NCBI GenBank assembly: GCA_029339195.1
Contig: JAPTJF010000087.1
Location: 62,001 to 126,000, forward strand
From: Micractinium sp. NFX-FRZ
Lineage: Eukaryota > Chlorophyta > Trebouxiophyceae > Chlorellales > Chlorellaceae
DNA: 64,000 nt
Direction: 5' to 3'
The translations under genes and the position numbers were made by a program. Below, piece by piece: positions 10,896 through 22,588 of this stretch. The notes under the pieces are model-generated. The model searched no databases. It worked only from the letters and a program-made list of their open reading frames with translations, and was not told where the DNA came from. Within the stretch, counting starts at the first letter, position 1, and every line of letters starts with the position of its first letter.

Positions 10896-13789
10896 TCACA
10901 GCTCGCCATGCTGCTCCGGCGCGCGTGCGCGGCCCAGCACAAAGTGATGCAGGGCAGCGTCCAGCTGCCGCTGGAGGTCGCGATCCAAGTAGACAGCCAA
11001 AGCTCCCATAAGTATCAACAAGGCCAGCACGCGGCGCAGCTTGCGGCGCCAGGCGGGGGCACCCCCCAGGCCTCCTGCTGTGCCCGCTAGCTCCTGGGGG
11101 CTCCTGTGGGCAGGCAGGCAGGCGGGCGGGGGGAAAGAGGGGGCAGGTGGTGTTGAGAGGTGGTGAGCATTCGGGAGGTCAGTACGCGACCATCTGTGCA
11201 GGACTGGCCAGAATTCGAGGCACAGCATCAGGCAGCCATGCCTAGGCAGCCAGGCGGACAGGCCAGGCCACGCTTGGGCCTCCGCCCACCGCTGCGCCCT
11301 GCCCTGCCCTGCATGCTTTGCCACTTGCCCCACCGTGCCGCACCTGAGCACCGTGTTGGCGGTGCCTCCCAGCAGAACAGCAAGCAGGGTGGATGTGAAG
11401 CAGATGACATTGAAGGGCATGGAGAAGTCTGGGATGGGGAGCGGCACCAGGCCGCCGCCGCCGCCGTTGCTGTAGGCCTGCCGCGCGCCGCAATCGTGCA
11501 GCAAGCGTGACAGCAGTGGGGGCGCCGTCGGAGGCCCAGCAAGTGGCAAGCCTGCACGGCGGCTGCTGGCGCTGCTGCTGCTGCTGCTGCTGCTGCCGTC
11601 CTGGACGCTGCCGCTGCCGCCGGTGTTGCAGGCGGGCGGTAGGAATGTGGCCAGGGTGGGTGGGATGTCCACGCCGCGTGAGGCGTCTGGTGCGTGGTCA
11701 AACACCCCCAAAAAGGCTGTGCGGTAGTCAATGCTGAAGGTGAGCTCATGCCACTGCCGCGCCAGCTCAGCAGGCTCAGCAGGCGCGGCAGGCAGGCGCA
11801 GCAGCAGCTCGACCACGGCGGTGCGGTCGGGCCGCACGTCGACTGCCTGCCACACCAGGTGTCGGCTTTGCGCATCCAGGGGCTGCGGCAGCGGCGAGAG
11901 AGGTGCAGGGGGGGTGGGTGAGACCAGCCAGACGCTGGGTTCCGTGGCAGCAACGGCAGCAGCAGTGGGCGCGGCACACGCATTCTGGCAGGGGACGCAG
12001 GGGGAGAGGCACTGCACAGCAGTACAGCAGTACAGCACCAATCCACGTCCCACCTTGGGGCGCTAAAGCATACACACTCCACCCACCCCCTCACCTGGCC
12101 GTTGAGCGTCATCAGCAAGGTGGGGGCCTCCGGCAGCAGCTGCCACGGCAGCATCTGCATGACGTGCAGCAGCGAGGCACTGCCGCCGCCTGCCGCTTGC
12201 TCTTGCTCGCCCCCTGCTGCGCCTGCTGCTGCCACCTTCACGCCTACCATCAGCGTGCCTGCCCGACTGCCCCTCGGTGCCATGTTCTGCACAACCTGCA
12301 GCTGCGGTGACTGGGGCCCATCTAACGATAGGCCACCGCCATCATCGCTGCTGTCGCTGCCTGCTGAGAGCTGCGGCACGCCGGCTGGCAGGTCGGCTGC
12401 CTGAAGTTGGCCCACATCACACGCCAGGAGTGCGCCTGCCGCCGTCTCCTGATCCTGGCAGCCGCCGGCCCTCTCGACGGCACTACTGCCCGCTGTACTG
12501 CCTGACGCATCAACAGGAGGCTGTACAACATACAGCTTGCTGCTCGATGCTGCAGGGCAGGCCTGCAGCGTGCTAGCACCAAACACTGCCTGGACCAGCC
12601 CTGCCTGCCCTGCCGCCGGCAGCCGCGGCAGCACCACCGCCGTCAGCACCTGCCGCACCTGCACCAACCCCTGCTGCCCACTGCCGTGCTGCCTGCCCTT
12701 GCCGCCACCGCTGCTGCTGCTGCTCCTGCTGCTGGCGTTGCCCCCGCCCGAGGTCCACATCTGCAAGCCCAGGGAGTAGTAGGGCGCCGCTGCCAGCTGC
12801 CCCGGGTGCAGCAGCGCAGCCAGGCCGGCGTGCTTCCGGCAGGGCAGCAGGCGCAGCCAGGCGGACAAGTTCTCAGTGCACAGCGCCTCCTGAGGCAGCC
12901 AGGCATACAGCTGGCGGCTGCTGCCCGCTGCAGCGCTCGCCACGGCAGGCGGCCCGCCGGAGCCCAGCCACCACCCCACTGCCGGGGCTGCCATGACGGC
13001 CAGCTGAGGCACGGTGGCAACGCCGGCGCACAGCAGGCCGCCTAGCGCCCGACTGAGGGCGCCGTAGGCTGCCTGTGTGGCTGCCACGTGCGGGTGGAAG
13101 GACACCTTGAGCTCCAGCCCTGCTGGCTTGGGGGCTGCGGCAGCGGCGGCAGCACCCCGGTGCTGCTCCCACGCCTGCATGGCCATGAGGGCGGGCCAGG
13201 GGCATATGCACGGCTCAACCACTGGGCGGGGCAGCTCGTGCAATGATTGGTGCAAGGCTGATCCGATCTTGCATGTTGCGCTGGTCAGAGGTGCGTGTGC
13301 GCACCTGCCATGCAGCAGGCAGCGGCAGCAGGATGTAATGGGGACACATAAGCACTTGTGGAGCCCCTCCCCCCTCACAAAGAAAGAAAGGAAGCCTCCC
13401 TCACCCATCGACCCTGCGTGAGAGACAGCTCCACATGTGCCACCCCATGCCGCCGCGCCAGGCTGAGCAGCACCGGTGGGAAGCTGTCCATGTGCTGTGC
13501 TTGCAGCAGCGTAGCTGAGCTGAACTCAAAGTGGGCCTGCAAAGTGCTTGGCAGCTCGAGAGCGAGCAAGTCAGCAAGGTTGGGGCTGTGCAACGGCGGA
13601 CGGGGAGGTGAGGGGGGGCGGCGGCGGCTCGCCCGGCTGGGCAGGCAAGCGCACCAGAAGCGCGCCGTTCGCGAGTGGCTGCACCAGCAGCTCCTCGGCA
13701 TGCCCCTCTGTCGATGTCGCCGTGCAAAGGCTCGCCAGCAGGGCTGCGATCACAATGAGCCGGTCGGCCAGGCTATTGAAAGGAGCCAT
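10896..13789 (-). CDS. PIGT: PIG-T/Gpi16, GPI-transamidase subunit
   Basis: ER membrane subunit of the complex that attaches GPI anchors to proteins. The ATG at 13789 opens a signal peptide (hydrophobic LIVIAALLASLC) followed by EELLVQPLANGALL. A GT-AG intron (about 13537-13654) joins this to AHFEFSSA and then LARRHGVAHVELSLTQGRW, matching the PIG-T N-terminus. The next exon carries LYAWLPQEALCTENLSAWL and LLPCRKHAGLAALL, the most typical PIG-T block. Later exons give LLHVMQMLPWQLLPEAPTL and PIPDFSMPFNVICFTSTLLA, the conserved luminal motif leading into the transmembrane helix. The last exon adds a second hydrophobic stretch, LALLILMGALAVYL, and stops at 10896. Ser- and Gly-rich low-complexity inserts lengthen it. 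It is divergent from SPD1. Confidence 0.92.
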
Positions 13790-15287
13790 CCAGGCCAGAA
13801 TACAACGCACCGATCACAAAACATGGAGGAGACACGGGCTCCGCAATGCAGGCTGAGATGAGAGCAGGCCAATGACGCCGCCAGCAGCGCCGCCAGCGGC
13901 GGCAGCACGGCATGTCCCTCAATGGCGCACCGTGCCCCTGTGTGCTCGCCTCTCGTCCACCTGTACACTGTCGGGGTTTCTGTGCAGCCTGTGAGTATTT
14001 ATACACACACTTCGAAGCAAGGCATCTCCTCCTTTTGAACTCTTTGGCTGTGGGTGCCCGGCGAGCGTCCCAAGTGACGGTGCCACTCCCCACCCTGCGG
14101 TGCGGGAAGGCTGGCGCTCCTGGCGGTCATGTTGTGTTCTGCTAGCCCAGAGTACCCACCACACCAGTGGATGGTCAAGGTACGCAGCCAAATCAGTGCA
14201 TGCACCACAGCGCAGCACAGCGCGGCGCAGCGCAGCGCACCTGCCCCTGCAGGCACTACCCCTGCCCCTCCTACGGGCACCCCGCTGCATTGAAGTCATA
14301 CTTCCGCCACAGTTCCACTCAAGCTGAACACAAAGTAGATGGCGGTCTATTGGCCGTCCCATTGCCAGCACTAATGTACCGCCTGCGCCCTCTGGCAGTT
14401 GGCGCTGTTCCTCCACTCACCGGTCAGCAGGCCCCATTCCCGACATTCCACAGCTCATTCCCCACCCGTACAGCCACCCCCCCAGGCTCAGGGCTGCCTG
14501 TCTCCCTGTCGTTTCTCCGCGTGCAAGTTCTCCACCACGTGCGGATAGTGACGCAATGTTACGTGACAGCAGGAGATCTTTCGGCAGGCATTGTCAGCTT
14601 CAGCTGGCCACGCAGCCCACCATTCTGGCGCAGCCACATCAGGCCGGCACGCCTGGCAGCAGCTTTGGCGCCAGCTGTCGCATGCAGGCCGTGCACCAGG
14701 GATGATGGCGGCAGCAGCTCGCACCCTGCCCAATTCAGCCTGTCACAGCATAAATTCGACAGTGTACAAGGCGCCACTGGTTCGCCGCCGACCTGTAAGC
14801 GGAAGCGCTCGCCCTGAAGCTGGTGGAAGCTCTTGTGTTGACATCATGTCATGCCTCATTGCCTGTGCCAAATTGCCATTACTTGCTCCCAATCCGATCA
14901 TAAGATAGCACTCATAATTATGCAATAGCGCTGAATGATCTCATGGGGCAGCCATCATTTAGCGACGAGCTCAAGCGCACAGCGGTGTCAACAGCACCCG
15001 CCGCAGGCGGGTTAGGGCAAGCAGCGGCACAGCGGCAGCGCCCCGCTTGCAGCGTCCAACCCTGGGCTAGGAGCTGTTTACATGCAAGTGATCAGGGCGA
15101 TGGTAGAGCTTCTACCAAACAATGTCGGCCAAGGCAACAGGATGTTGAGTTGATTCGTGTGCTGTGCTGGCGCAGCACCCGCTCCACTTCTCCTCCTGTG
15201 AAGCTCTACCGCCGCGCTGATCACTTGTTCACGTTGCTCTGCACTCCCGCCGGTGTGGGCAGGCCATTAACTTCAAACTAGGGACAC
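13790..15287. promoter_or_regulatory. Divergent intergenic region between PIG-T and SPD1
   Basis: About 1.5 kb between two outward-facing start codons. It is less GC-rich than its surroundings around 14830-14940 and holds no ORF I can support, no RNA gene and no UGUAA-marked transcript end. It must carry both promoters. Confidence 0.4.
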
Positions 15288-18200
15288 ATGAGCTTCGCGG
15301 CAGTCAGCTGTAGGGCCCTGCCGGCGAGGTGAGACCTCACAATGGTTTTAAAAATGCGGTGTTTGATGCTGGGCAGGTCGCGAGCAGGGTCCAGGCGTCA
15401 AAACCCTGTGCTTGGCACCAACACCCGCGCCTCTTGAATACCCGCGCAGGCACAGCCCTGCGGCGCCCTCCCAGCAGCAGCCACGCCATGTGGTGCTCGC
15501 AAGGGGCGCCTTCCGTGCCGCAGGCAGCAGCAGAAGCCAAGGGTGGTCTCGGGCAGCAGTGCAGCTGCCGCGGCTGCAGGCGGTGTCCGACGACAGTCTC
15601 TGCGAGGGTGAGCTGGTCTGCCTGGATTGGTGGGCACCGCTGGGCGGCGCGCTGGTCCCCAGATCGTTGCCCACTGGCTGCCGCTCCCGCCCGCTGCCCG
15701 CTCACCAACCTGCACGCCCCCGCACCGCAGATGATGGCTGCCTTGCCGAGGAGGACGGCAGCGTGATTGTGCGGGACGACATGGACGCGCTGCTGCAGGT
15801 ATGGGGGTTGGGTGCAGAGGCCAGCCACGCAGCGCTGGTGCCCCTGCCTGCTGCACGCAGGCGCTGCCCATGGTCGCCCTTGTCCGCCGCACCGCCCCCT
15901 CACCCCCTCCACCCCTTCACCTGCCTGCGCCCGTCCAGCTTGCCTACCCCAGGCCAGCCTGCTGCTTGCTCACCAGCCATGTCAGCCACTGCCTCCCTGC
16001 CGCCGCCCACTCTCCCAAGCCCTCGCACCTGTTCACCTCCCCCCACCTTCAAACGCCCCGCCTGCCAACACCCCACCCGCCGACACTCGCACAAGCCGAT
16101 TGTTGTTCCCCCAGACCAGCAGCAGCACCCCTCACCCCCGCCCCCTCCTCTCCTCCCCCGCCTTTTACCCCTGCCAGAGTGCCCACTTCCTGCCGCTCGA
16201 CCACCCGCGACCCCTTGGCGCGCCTCCCCCTGCTCACCGCTCCCCCTCCCTCGCTCCCCCTCCCTCTCCGCCTGCCCTCCCCTCCCCTCCCCCCCTGTGA
16301 CCCAGGTGCTGCCCCTGGACATCCGCGAGCCGCTGGTGCACCACCCCCAGCGCGCCTCCCTCCTAGAGGTTGTGCTCGACCTGGGGCGCCGCCCGGAGGC
16401 GCGCTTCCTGGGCCAGCCGGGCGGCCAGTTCCTGCGGGAGGCCGAGGTGAGGCGCGGCACAGGCACAGCATGATGGGGGCGGGGGGCGGGGCAAAGGCCC
16501 CCTGCAGAGGTGGGCCCTTCCAAGCACCCTGCGTGCACGAAACCAAGATGCGTTTTGTTCCCCCCCTCCCCACCACATCCCCGCCCCCGCCCCCGCCTAT
16601 CCCCCCTGTGCCCAGATCACCAAGGAGGACCTGGCGCACGCTGAGGCGGCGCTGGGCGACTTTGGCGGCGACAACCGGGCGGGAGTGGAGGGCACGCTGC
16701 ACCGCATCTCTGGTGAGGATTTCTGGTGGGGCGCATGCCTTGCCAATGGGGCGCTGGGAGCCTGCCCCTCGCGGCCTGGGGCGGGGCAGGCCGGGCTGGG
16801 GAGAGGGGCAGGGGTGTGTACGTACTAGAGACATGGGGTTAGTGTGGGCCAAGCCTGGATGGCGCAACGCAGGCACCCATGGGGTGCGCTGTGCTGTGTC
16901 GTGCCCCGCCCGCCCGCCAACCCAAGCCAACTGCATCACGCTGCCACCCCCGCCCCGCCCCCTGCAGCCATCCGCAACCGCAAGGGGTCCATTGTGGGGC
17001 TCACCTGCCGTGTGGGGCGTGCAGTGACCGGGCACATCGACATGATCCGCGACATCCTGGACGGTGAGCGGGAGTCCTTGTGTGCGTGTCCTTGTGTGCG
17101 TGTACTTATGTGTGTGTTGTTCAGTTACGTGTATGTGTGTGCAGACTTAGCGCCAGCTCAGGCGCCCTTGTAAGGAGCCCGCGGCTAGAAGCACCTCCCG
17201 GCTCCTGTCCCTCGCTGCCCACCTGTGCACACTGCGCCCACCCAACACCCCCCCCCTGCCACTGACTGTACCACTCCTGCGCCCCCCCTGCAACCCTCCC
17301 TCCCTCGCCCCGCCTGCAGTCCCCAACTCGGTCCTCTTCCTTGGCAAGCCGGGCGTGGGCAAAACCACGGTCATCCGTGAGATGGCGCGCGTCCTCTCAG
17401 GTGGGTGCTCTTTCCCCTGCTGACGAGGGGTGCTCAACATGGGCGGGTGGGCAGCTCCGCCTTGCTCCCCCTCTGCACCCCACCTGCCCCACCTGCCCGC
17501 CCGCCTGCCCGTGCCCCTGGCCCGTCTCACCCTCGCCCTGCCACCCCTAATTCCACCCCTGCAGACGAGCTGCACAAGCGCGTGGTCATCATCGATACCT
17601 CCAACGAGATTGGGGGTGACGGCGACGTGCCTCACCCCGCCATCGGCGGCGCGCGCCGCATGCAGGTCCCAGACCCCTCGCAGCAGCACAAGATCATGGT
17701 GAGGCAGAGGAAAGGAGGGAGGGCTGGCTGTGGGAATCTGGTCTGGGAGGGTGCAAGGGGTCAGCGAGGCGAGGGCCAGTCAGGTTGGGGCCGGCTTGCC
17801 TGCCGCGCTGTGCTGTGCTGTGCTGCCCCAACTGCACCCGCCGGCTTGCCCCGGCTTCGCAACTGCCACCTGTGCACTCGTCCCCACCCCACCCTCCCCC
17901 TGCCTCCCACCCGACACGCCCTCCCTTCACCAGATTGAGGCTGTTGAGAACCACATGCCCGAGGTCGTGATTGTGGACGAGATTGGGACGGAGGCCGAGG
18001 CGCTGGCGTGCCGCACCATCGCCGAGCGCGGCGTGCAGGTGTGCTTGCTCAAGCGCAAGGGAGCCGCTGCTGCGTGGTGTGGCAGTGGGTTCGTTGGAGA
18101 GGCGGGAGGCGGAGTGGGGCGGCGCTCTTGTGCTGCCTTCTGTGCGTGGCAGCTCTTGGCCGGGCGGCGTTGCAGCGGAGGCAGGGCAGCAATCCCTGCA

Positions 18201-21200
18201 CCCTCCCTGCACCCTCCCCCCGCCCCACCTTTCTCCACCCCTCTCCTCCCTCCCAATCCTTCACCCTGCCGCCCTGCCCTCCCCGCCCCCCTGCTGCGCA
18301 GCTCATTGGCACTGCCCACGGTCAGCTGCTTGAGAACCTGATCAAGAATCCGACGCTGTCCGACCTGGTGGGAGGCATCTGCTCCGTCACGCTGGGTGAG
18401 CCCACGGTGCTTGGTTCATGCTGGGGTGCAGGGCGTTGGGCCCTGAGCCTCTGGCTGAGCCCAAGTAAGAGCGTTGGAGGGGGTGATGGCTCTGGGGATG
18501 GCAGGCTGAGCGGGGGGGTGAGGGGGTGAGAGCGGCGGGGGCGGAGAGGGTGAGGACGAGGGTGGGGAGGGCAGGGCGAGGGGCTGGGCGATGCTGGGCC
18601 AGTGCCCCTCAGCCGCTGCTGGCGGGAGCGAGGGGTTGAGCGGTGGCCGAGGGGTGGCCTTCTGCGGCAAGGGGCCTGGGCGATGCTGGGACAGGCCTTG
18701 GCGACGGCAGTGGCCGGGGCCCCTCAGCAGCTGCTGGCGGCGCCAGCCGACTCCCGGGCGCACCCGCAGACGGGCGGGGCCTTCCTGCAGAGGGCAGCGC
18801 AGGAGGTGTGTACATGTCAGAATCTGGCCCCAGGACAGCCGCATCTCAAGCAGCACAGCTGTGCCGGGCGCTGTAGGCGCCGTTGTTCTGCCGCACTCAC
18901 CGCCGCCACGGCAGGCAGAGGGCGTGCTGGTACCACGGCTTGGCGGCTATGTCGTTCAGGGTGACGGGGCTGCACCCCAGGGACCCTGGCACCCTGGGGC
19001 GCAGCTCCGTTGCCCTCACCGACATAGCCGGCAAGCCGTGGTGGCAGCACGTTCTGGGCGGCCTCGGCGAAGGCGGGCTGGCTGGCCGCTACGGCCTGCC
19101 CCACCATGGCCAGCCCCGCCATCCTGAGCTTGAGGGCGTAGCCCAGGGTGAAGCCCAGGATGGCAGCGCCGCTGGCAATGCCGGCAGCAAGTATCGCCGC
19201 CTGCCCCACGCCACCGGGGCCCTTGCTGCCCATGGTGCTGTCCATGGTGGCACGGCACGGCAAACTAGAGCACGGGCTCGACCAATGGAGCCACCCCTTG
19301 TTGGGCAGAGCCGAGGTACTGCTGCAGCACAGCTACGATACCCTCACGCAGGCCTTGCTGTGCCCCTCGGGGTCCAAACAAACATGAATATGAGGTGGTT
19401 TGAGGGTGGGGTGGCAGGCGGCTGCTCTGACCCTCTGGGTGTGGGTGCAGCCAGGTTGGAGGGATCAGCAAAGGTAAGGTGTGAAGGGTGCCAGCGTTGC
19501 CAGCACACACAAACCCTTGGCCTCCAACAGCACGCGTCAGCGCAATAGCACTGGTCGTCCCCGCCGAACCTGTTCCCCTCGTGCCCCGCCTCACTCGCCG
19601 CCGCCCCCATCCTCGCCCACCCACCCCTCCGCTCGCCCGCCCCTCCAGGCGACGACGAGGCCCGGTCCCGCGGCACCCAGAAGAGCGTGCTGGAGCGCAA
19701 GGCGCCGCCCACCTTCCCGCTGGTCATCGAGATGCGGGAGCGCGCCTACTGGGTGACGCACTGGGTGGAGGACAGCGTGGACTGCCTGCTCACCGGGAAG
19801 GTGCCCATTGTGCAGGTGGGTGGGTGGGGCAGGGAAAGGGAAGGTAGTGTGCTGGCGGGTGGTAGTGTGGCGGTGGTGGTATGGTGTGGGGGACCGACAG
19901 CATGGGCCGCCTAACGCTCCATGGCACACTGCATGTAAATGTGGGGCGAGGGGGTGTGCGGAGGTGCACATTTGGCAGAAGAGCAGCGGGGCCTGTGGAT
20001 GGGCAGCCTGGCAGCGTGCCCTCTTCGCAGCCTGGCTTTGCGCGCTCAGCAGCCCAAGCCTGCCCCTTGCTGCTCTCCTGTCCCTGCCACTGCCCCCCAG
20101 TACTGCCTAGTACAACACCCACTCACCTCCAACCACTCGTCTGCTGCTGCAGGTGCGGCGCCGCGATGCAGGCTCCAAAAAGGTTGTGGCTGAGGAGTGC
20201 CGCTACGACACCACTGGTGAGCCGGGCATGGCGGGTGTGTATTGACATTCAAGTAGTGCGCTGGATGGGCAGTTGGTATCCAAGCACGCTGCGGGCTGCC
20301 ACCGCGCGACCGCTGTTTGCCTGCTGCCCTCCTGCGATTCCCTTGCCTCTGTGCATCCCACTGACCTGCTCACCACCGCGCTACCCACATTTGTGTGTGC
20401 GCAGAGGAGCGCGAGAGCAGCAGCGGCTCCGCCCCGCCCACCGCGGCGCAGCGCAGCACCGGCACCGAGGTGGCAGACGGGCTCAACGGCACCACCGTCT
20501 TTGACTCCATGTTTGGCTACAGGTGGGCACCCTGCTGCCTGCCTGCCTGCCTGCATGCCTGTGCTGCACCCGTCTCCAGCATGCAAACATTTGGCTGCCA
20601 GGCTGGGGCTGGGGTGAGAACAGCTGGCGCTGACATGCACGTCTGACCCCACCCTGCGCCTCTTCGCCCTGCTCTTGCTTTGCGTTCCAAACACACACGC
20701 ACAGCAGCAGCAGCAGCAGGCGCCGCCTGCTTTGGCCACACACCCGGCCCACCACCTCTCCCGCCCCCCTCCCGCTGCTCCTCACCCCTCCCCACACACC
20801 TGCCGGTTCCCCTGCTGCTCCCCCCCGCAGCGCCGCCTCCTTTGGCCACACCTTTGGCGCCACCGATTCCCCGCCCGCCGCCGTGCGCCCCGCTGGCGCC
20901 AACAACGCCTCCCAGTTTGGATTTGGCGGCGGCGCCTCTGCCGACCCCTACGCCTGGGCCAACAAACTGCGGGACCTGCCTGATGAGGATGCCCTAGCTG
21001 AGCTCTCCATGATGGGCTACACGGATGGTACCGCCATGAACCGGCGCGGCGGAGGTGCGCCGGGTGGGCAGCTGGGGCTGGGCGCGGGGCAGGCACGGCA
21101 CCGCGTGCGTTGGGAGCGGTGCGAAACCCGGGTCGACCCGAGGCACGTAACCTCCTCCCGCCCCCCTCCTTCCCCTGCCTTGCCTCGTCCTCCTCGCTCC

Positions 21201-21347
21201 GATGAACAATGTTGGTCATGTTTTCTTGTTCCCTCCCATACTCCCGCTGCAGCCGACAAGTTCAGCTTCGCCAACGGCACCGGAAGCAGCAAGAAGGGCA
21301 AGCGGCGCAACTCTGTGGGGCGCGCCATCCCCCGCCGCCGCCGCTGA
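15288..21347 (+). CDS. SPD1: Plastid Ycf45/SPD1-like AAA+ ATPase
   Basis: Nuclear relative of cyanobacterial/plastid Ycf45 and Arabidopsis SEEDLING PLASTID DEVELOPMENT 1, a SpoIIIAA-like ATPase needed for early plastid development. The start is the ATG at 15288. Its 41-nt exon ends AG|GTGAGA and, with an acceptor at 15449, joins in phase to a basic, Ser/Ala-rich leader that looks like a chloroplast transit peptide. Then come LPLDIREPL (16311), [24 protein letters not shown], Walker [10 protein letters not shown] (17345), [30 protein letters not shown] (Walker B), [17 protein letters not shown] and VTLGDDEA. The C-terminal part is Ser/Gly-rich with a basic end ([14 protein letters not shown]). 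The intron at 18396-19648 (1,253 nt) is much longer than the others and contains a hairpin and an antisense ORF. The long 3' UTR ends near 22520. Confidence 0.9.
18817..19245 (-). CDS. Possible antisense small membrane protein nested in SPD1 intron
   Basis: An open frame of 143 codons on the opposite strand inside the long SPD1 intron. The ATG at 19245 sits in a perfect GCCACCATGG context, with a stop codon upstream. The first ~75 residues look protein-like: a Gly-rich start, then a transmembrane-type stretch ([19 protein letters not shown]), [20 protein letters not shown] and LPPRLAGYV, after which a GTGAGG donor lies in the hairpin arm. Beyond that point the frame looks like intron or filler, so further exons may exist. 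No family recognised. It may be a real nested gene, a decayed copy, or chance. Confidence 0.33.
   Translation of the reverse strand: MDSTMGSKGPGGVGQAAILAAGIASGAAILGFTLGYALKLRMAGLAMVGQAVAASQPAFAEAAQNVLPPRLAGYVGEGNGAAPQGARVPGVQPRHPERHSRQAVVPARPLPAVAAVSAAEQRRLQRPAQLCCLRCGCPGARF
18921..19053 (+). repeat. Near-perfect 62-bp-arm inverted repeat (RNA hairpin) in SPD1 intron
   Basis: Arm 18921-18982 pairs with 18992-19053 around a 9-nt loop, with no gaps. I count 51 Watson-Crick pairs of 62. Of the 11 differences, six become G:U pairs in the + strand (SPD1 sense) transcript, leaving five true mismatches. In the antisense transcript only one becomes G:U. That strand bias is what a selected or recently formed sense RNA hairpin gives, as in microRNA-type precursors. 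The region also reads as similar peptides on both strands, as an inverted duplication would. Confidence 0.8.
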
Positions 21348-22520
21348 GCCATTTTCTACATGGGGGCCGGTGCCCTGCTGCGCCGTTAAAGAGTACACAG
21401 AGGGCCCTGGATGGGCTCTCTGCTAGCCAACATCCCCTCCGCGCTCCACTAGCCTCCGCGTGCTTGAGAGCTTGAGAGTCGACTGGAGGCGCCGCCGCCC
21501 CGCACGGTCGATCGGCGGTTCCACATGCCACATCCCAATCTCATCTGCGTGCCCCCTCCTCTCCCCAGAGAAGATTTCAAGCTAGGATTCCAGCCCCCCG
21601 CCTGCCCGCCCCGTCAGCAGCAGCGGCGGGAGCAAGCACTGCCCAACCCAACCCAAACATCCCCAACAGCCCAACGATGCCCTTCTCCCCCCCCTTGTGT
21701 GTGCCAAATCAACAAACGAGAAGAAGCTCGCCATCGCCCCACTCCACCCTGGCGGTTGAGGGCCGGTCCCTGCATCCGCTCCTCCGCCTTTTGTTGCCCC
21801 TCCCGCTTTCCATCCCTCGTTGTCTGCTGTCTCTTACCACCCCCGCGCCCCACTTCAGCCTCTTCCGATCCAGGGTGCCCCCGAGGCGCACATCTCTGCA
21901 TGCGTACCCTTTGTTTGATTGCCTCACTCCCGCCCTCCCACCTCTGCTTGCATTGCACCCCCCCTGTCCCACCCTATCCGATCACCGATCCGTTGATGCG
22001 CCCACCTCCCGCACGCTTGGCCTTCTTGCCCGGCTGCCAGGCACCCCACTGCCCCTGCTGGCCGTGGCCCACTCTAGAAGTAGTACCGCAGAAAGAGACT
22101 CTGTCGAATTCTTTCCTCCCGGCCGCAAACCCCCCCCCCACAAGCACTGCCTCTTTTGCGACTACCCCGGCGTCACGCCACGCACGCACGCATGTACCGC
22201 CAACGCAACGCAACGCCATGCAGCAGCGGCATCAGCAGCAGCTGCCCCCATTCGATTCGACTTTGACTTTAATGCACTCCCCACACATGTACCATCTCAT
22301 CCCCACCTGCACCTGCACATCCCCGCGCCTTTTGCCCGAGGCTTTGCCTTTGCCGAGGCTTTTGTATACGCGCCGCGCACCCCGTGTATTCTCCGCCCCT
22401 CCCCGTCAAGACACCACCCCCCCGGCCTGCGTGCCCCTTTTGTACCACCAGCGCGCACTGCCGCCCCTGTTCCTTCACACGTCCCTTGCCATCAATGCAA
22501 CACCATCGCTCAAATTGTAA
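21348..22520 (+). other. Long pyrimidine-rich 3' UTR of SPD1 with UGUAA at its end
   Basis: About 1.17 kb of C/T-rich DNA without recognisable exons follows the SPD1 stop. A TGTAA element at 22516-22520 is the likely poly(A) signal, which would make this one very long 3' UTR. The sequence becomes normal in composition directly after it. Confidence 0.55.
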
Positions 22521-22588
22521 CAGCCTATCTCAATGCGACAGCGGGCGATGGCAGCGGGCAATACGGCAGGCAAGGTTGGCCAGCAAGC

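Noticed and set aside
13537..13654. Apparent frameshift in the PIG-T N-terminal region beside a seven-G run
   Set aside because: A canonical intron (donor GTGCGC, acceptor TTGCAG) removes the segment and joins PLANGALL to AHFEFSSA in phase, matching the PIG-T family. No indel is needed.
13790..15287. Possible gene in the PIG-T/SPD1 interval (frames around 14170-14820)
   Set aside because: Overlapping frames on both strands with no domain, signal peptide or splice pattern I can support.
15329..15480. SPD1 start at a GTG (15329) or TTG (15412)
   Set aside because: Non-ATG starts are rare in nuclear genes, and the ATG at 15288 with a GT-AG intron gives an in-phase transit peptide.
18921..19053. 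Terminal inverted repeats of a transposon
   Set aside because: The loop is only 9 nt, with no transposase, no obvious target-site duplication, and arms too close together for an element.
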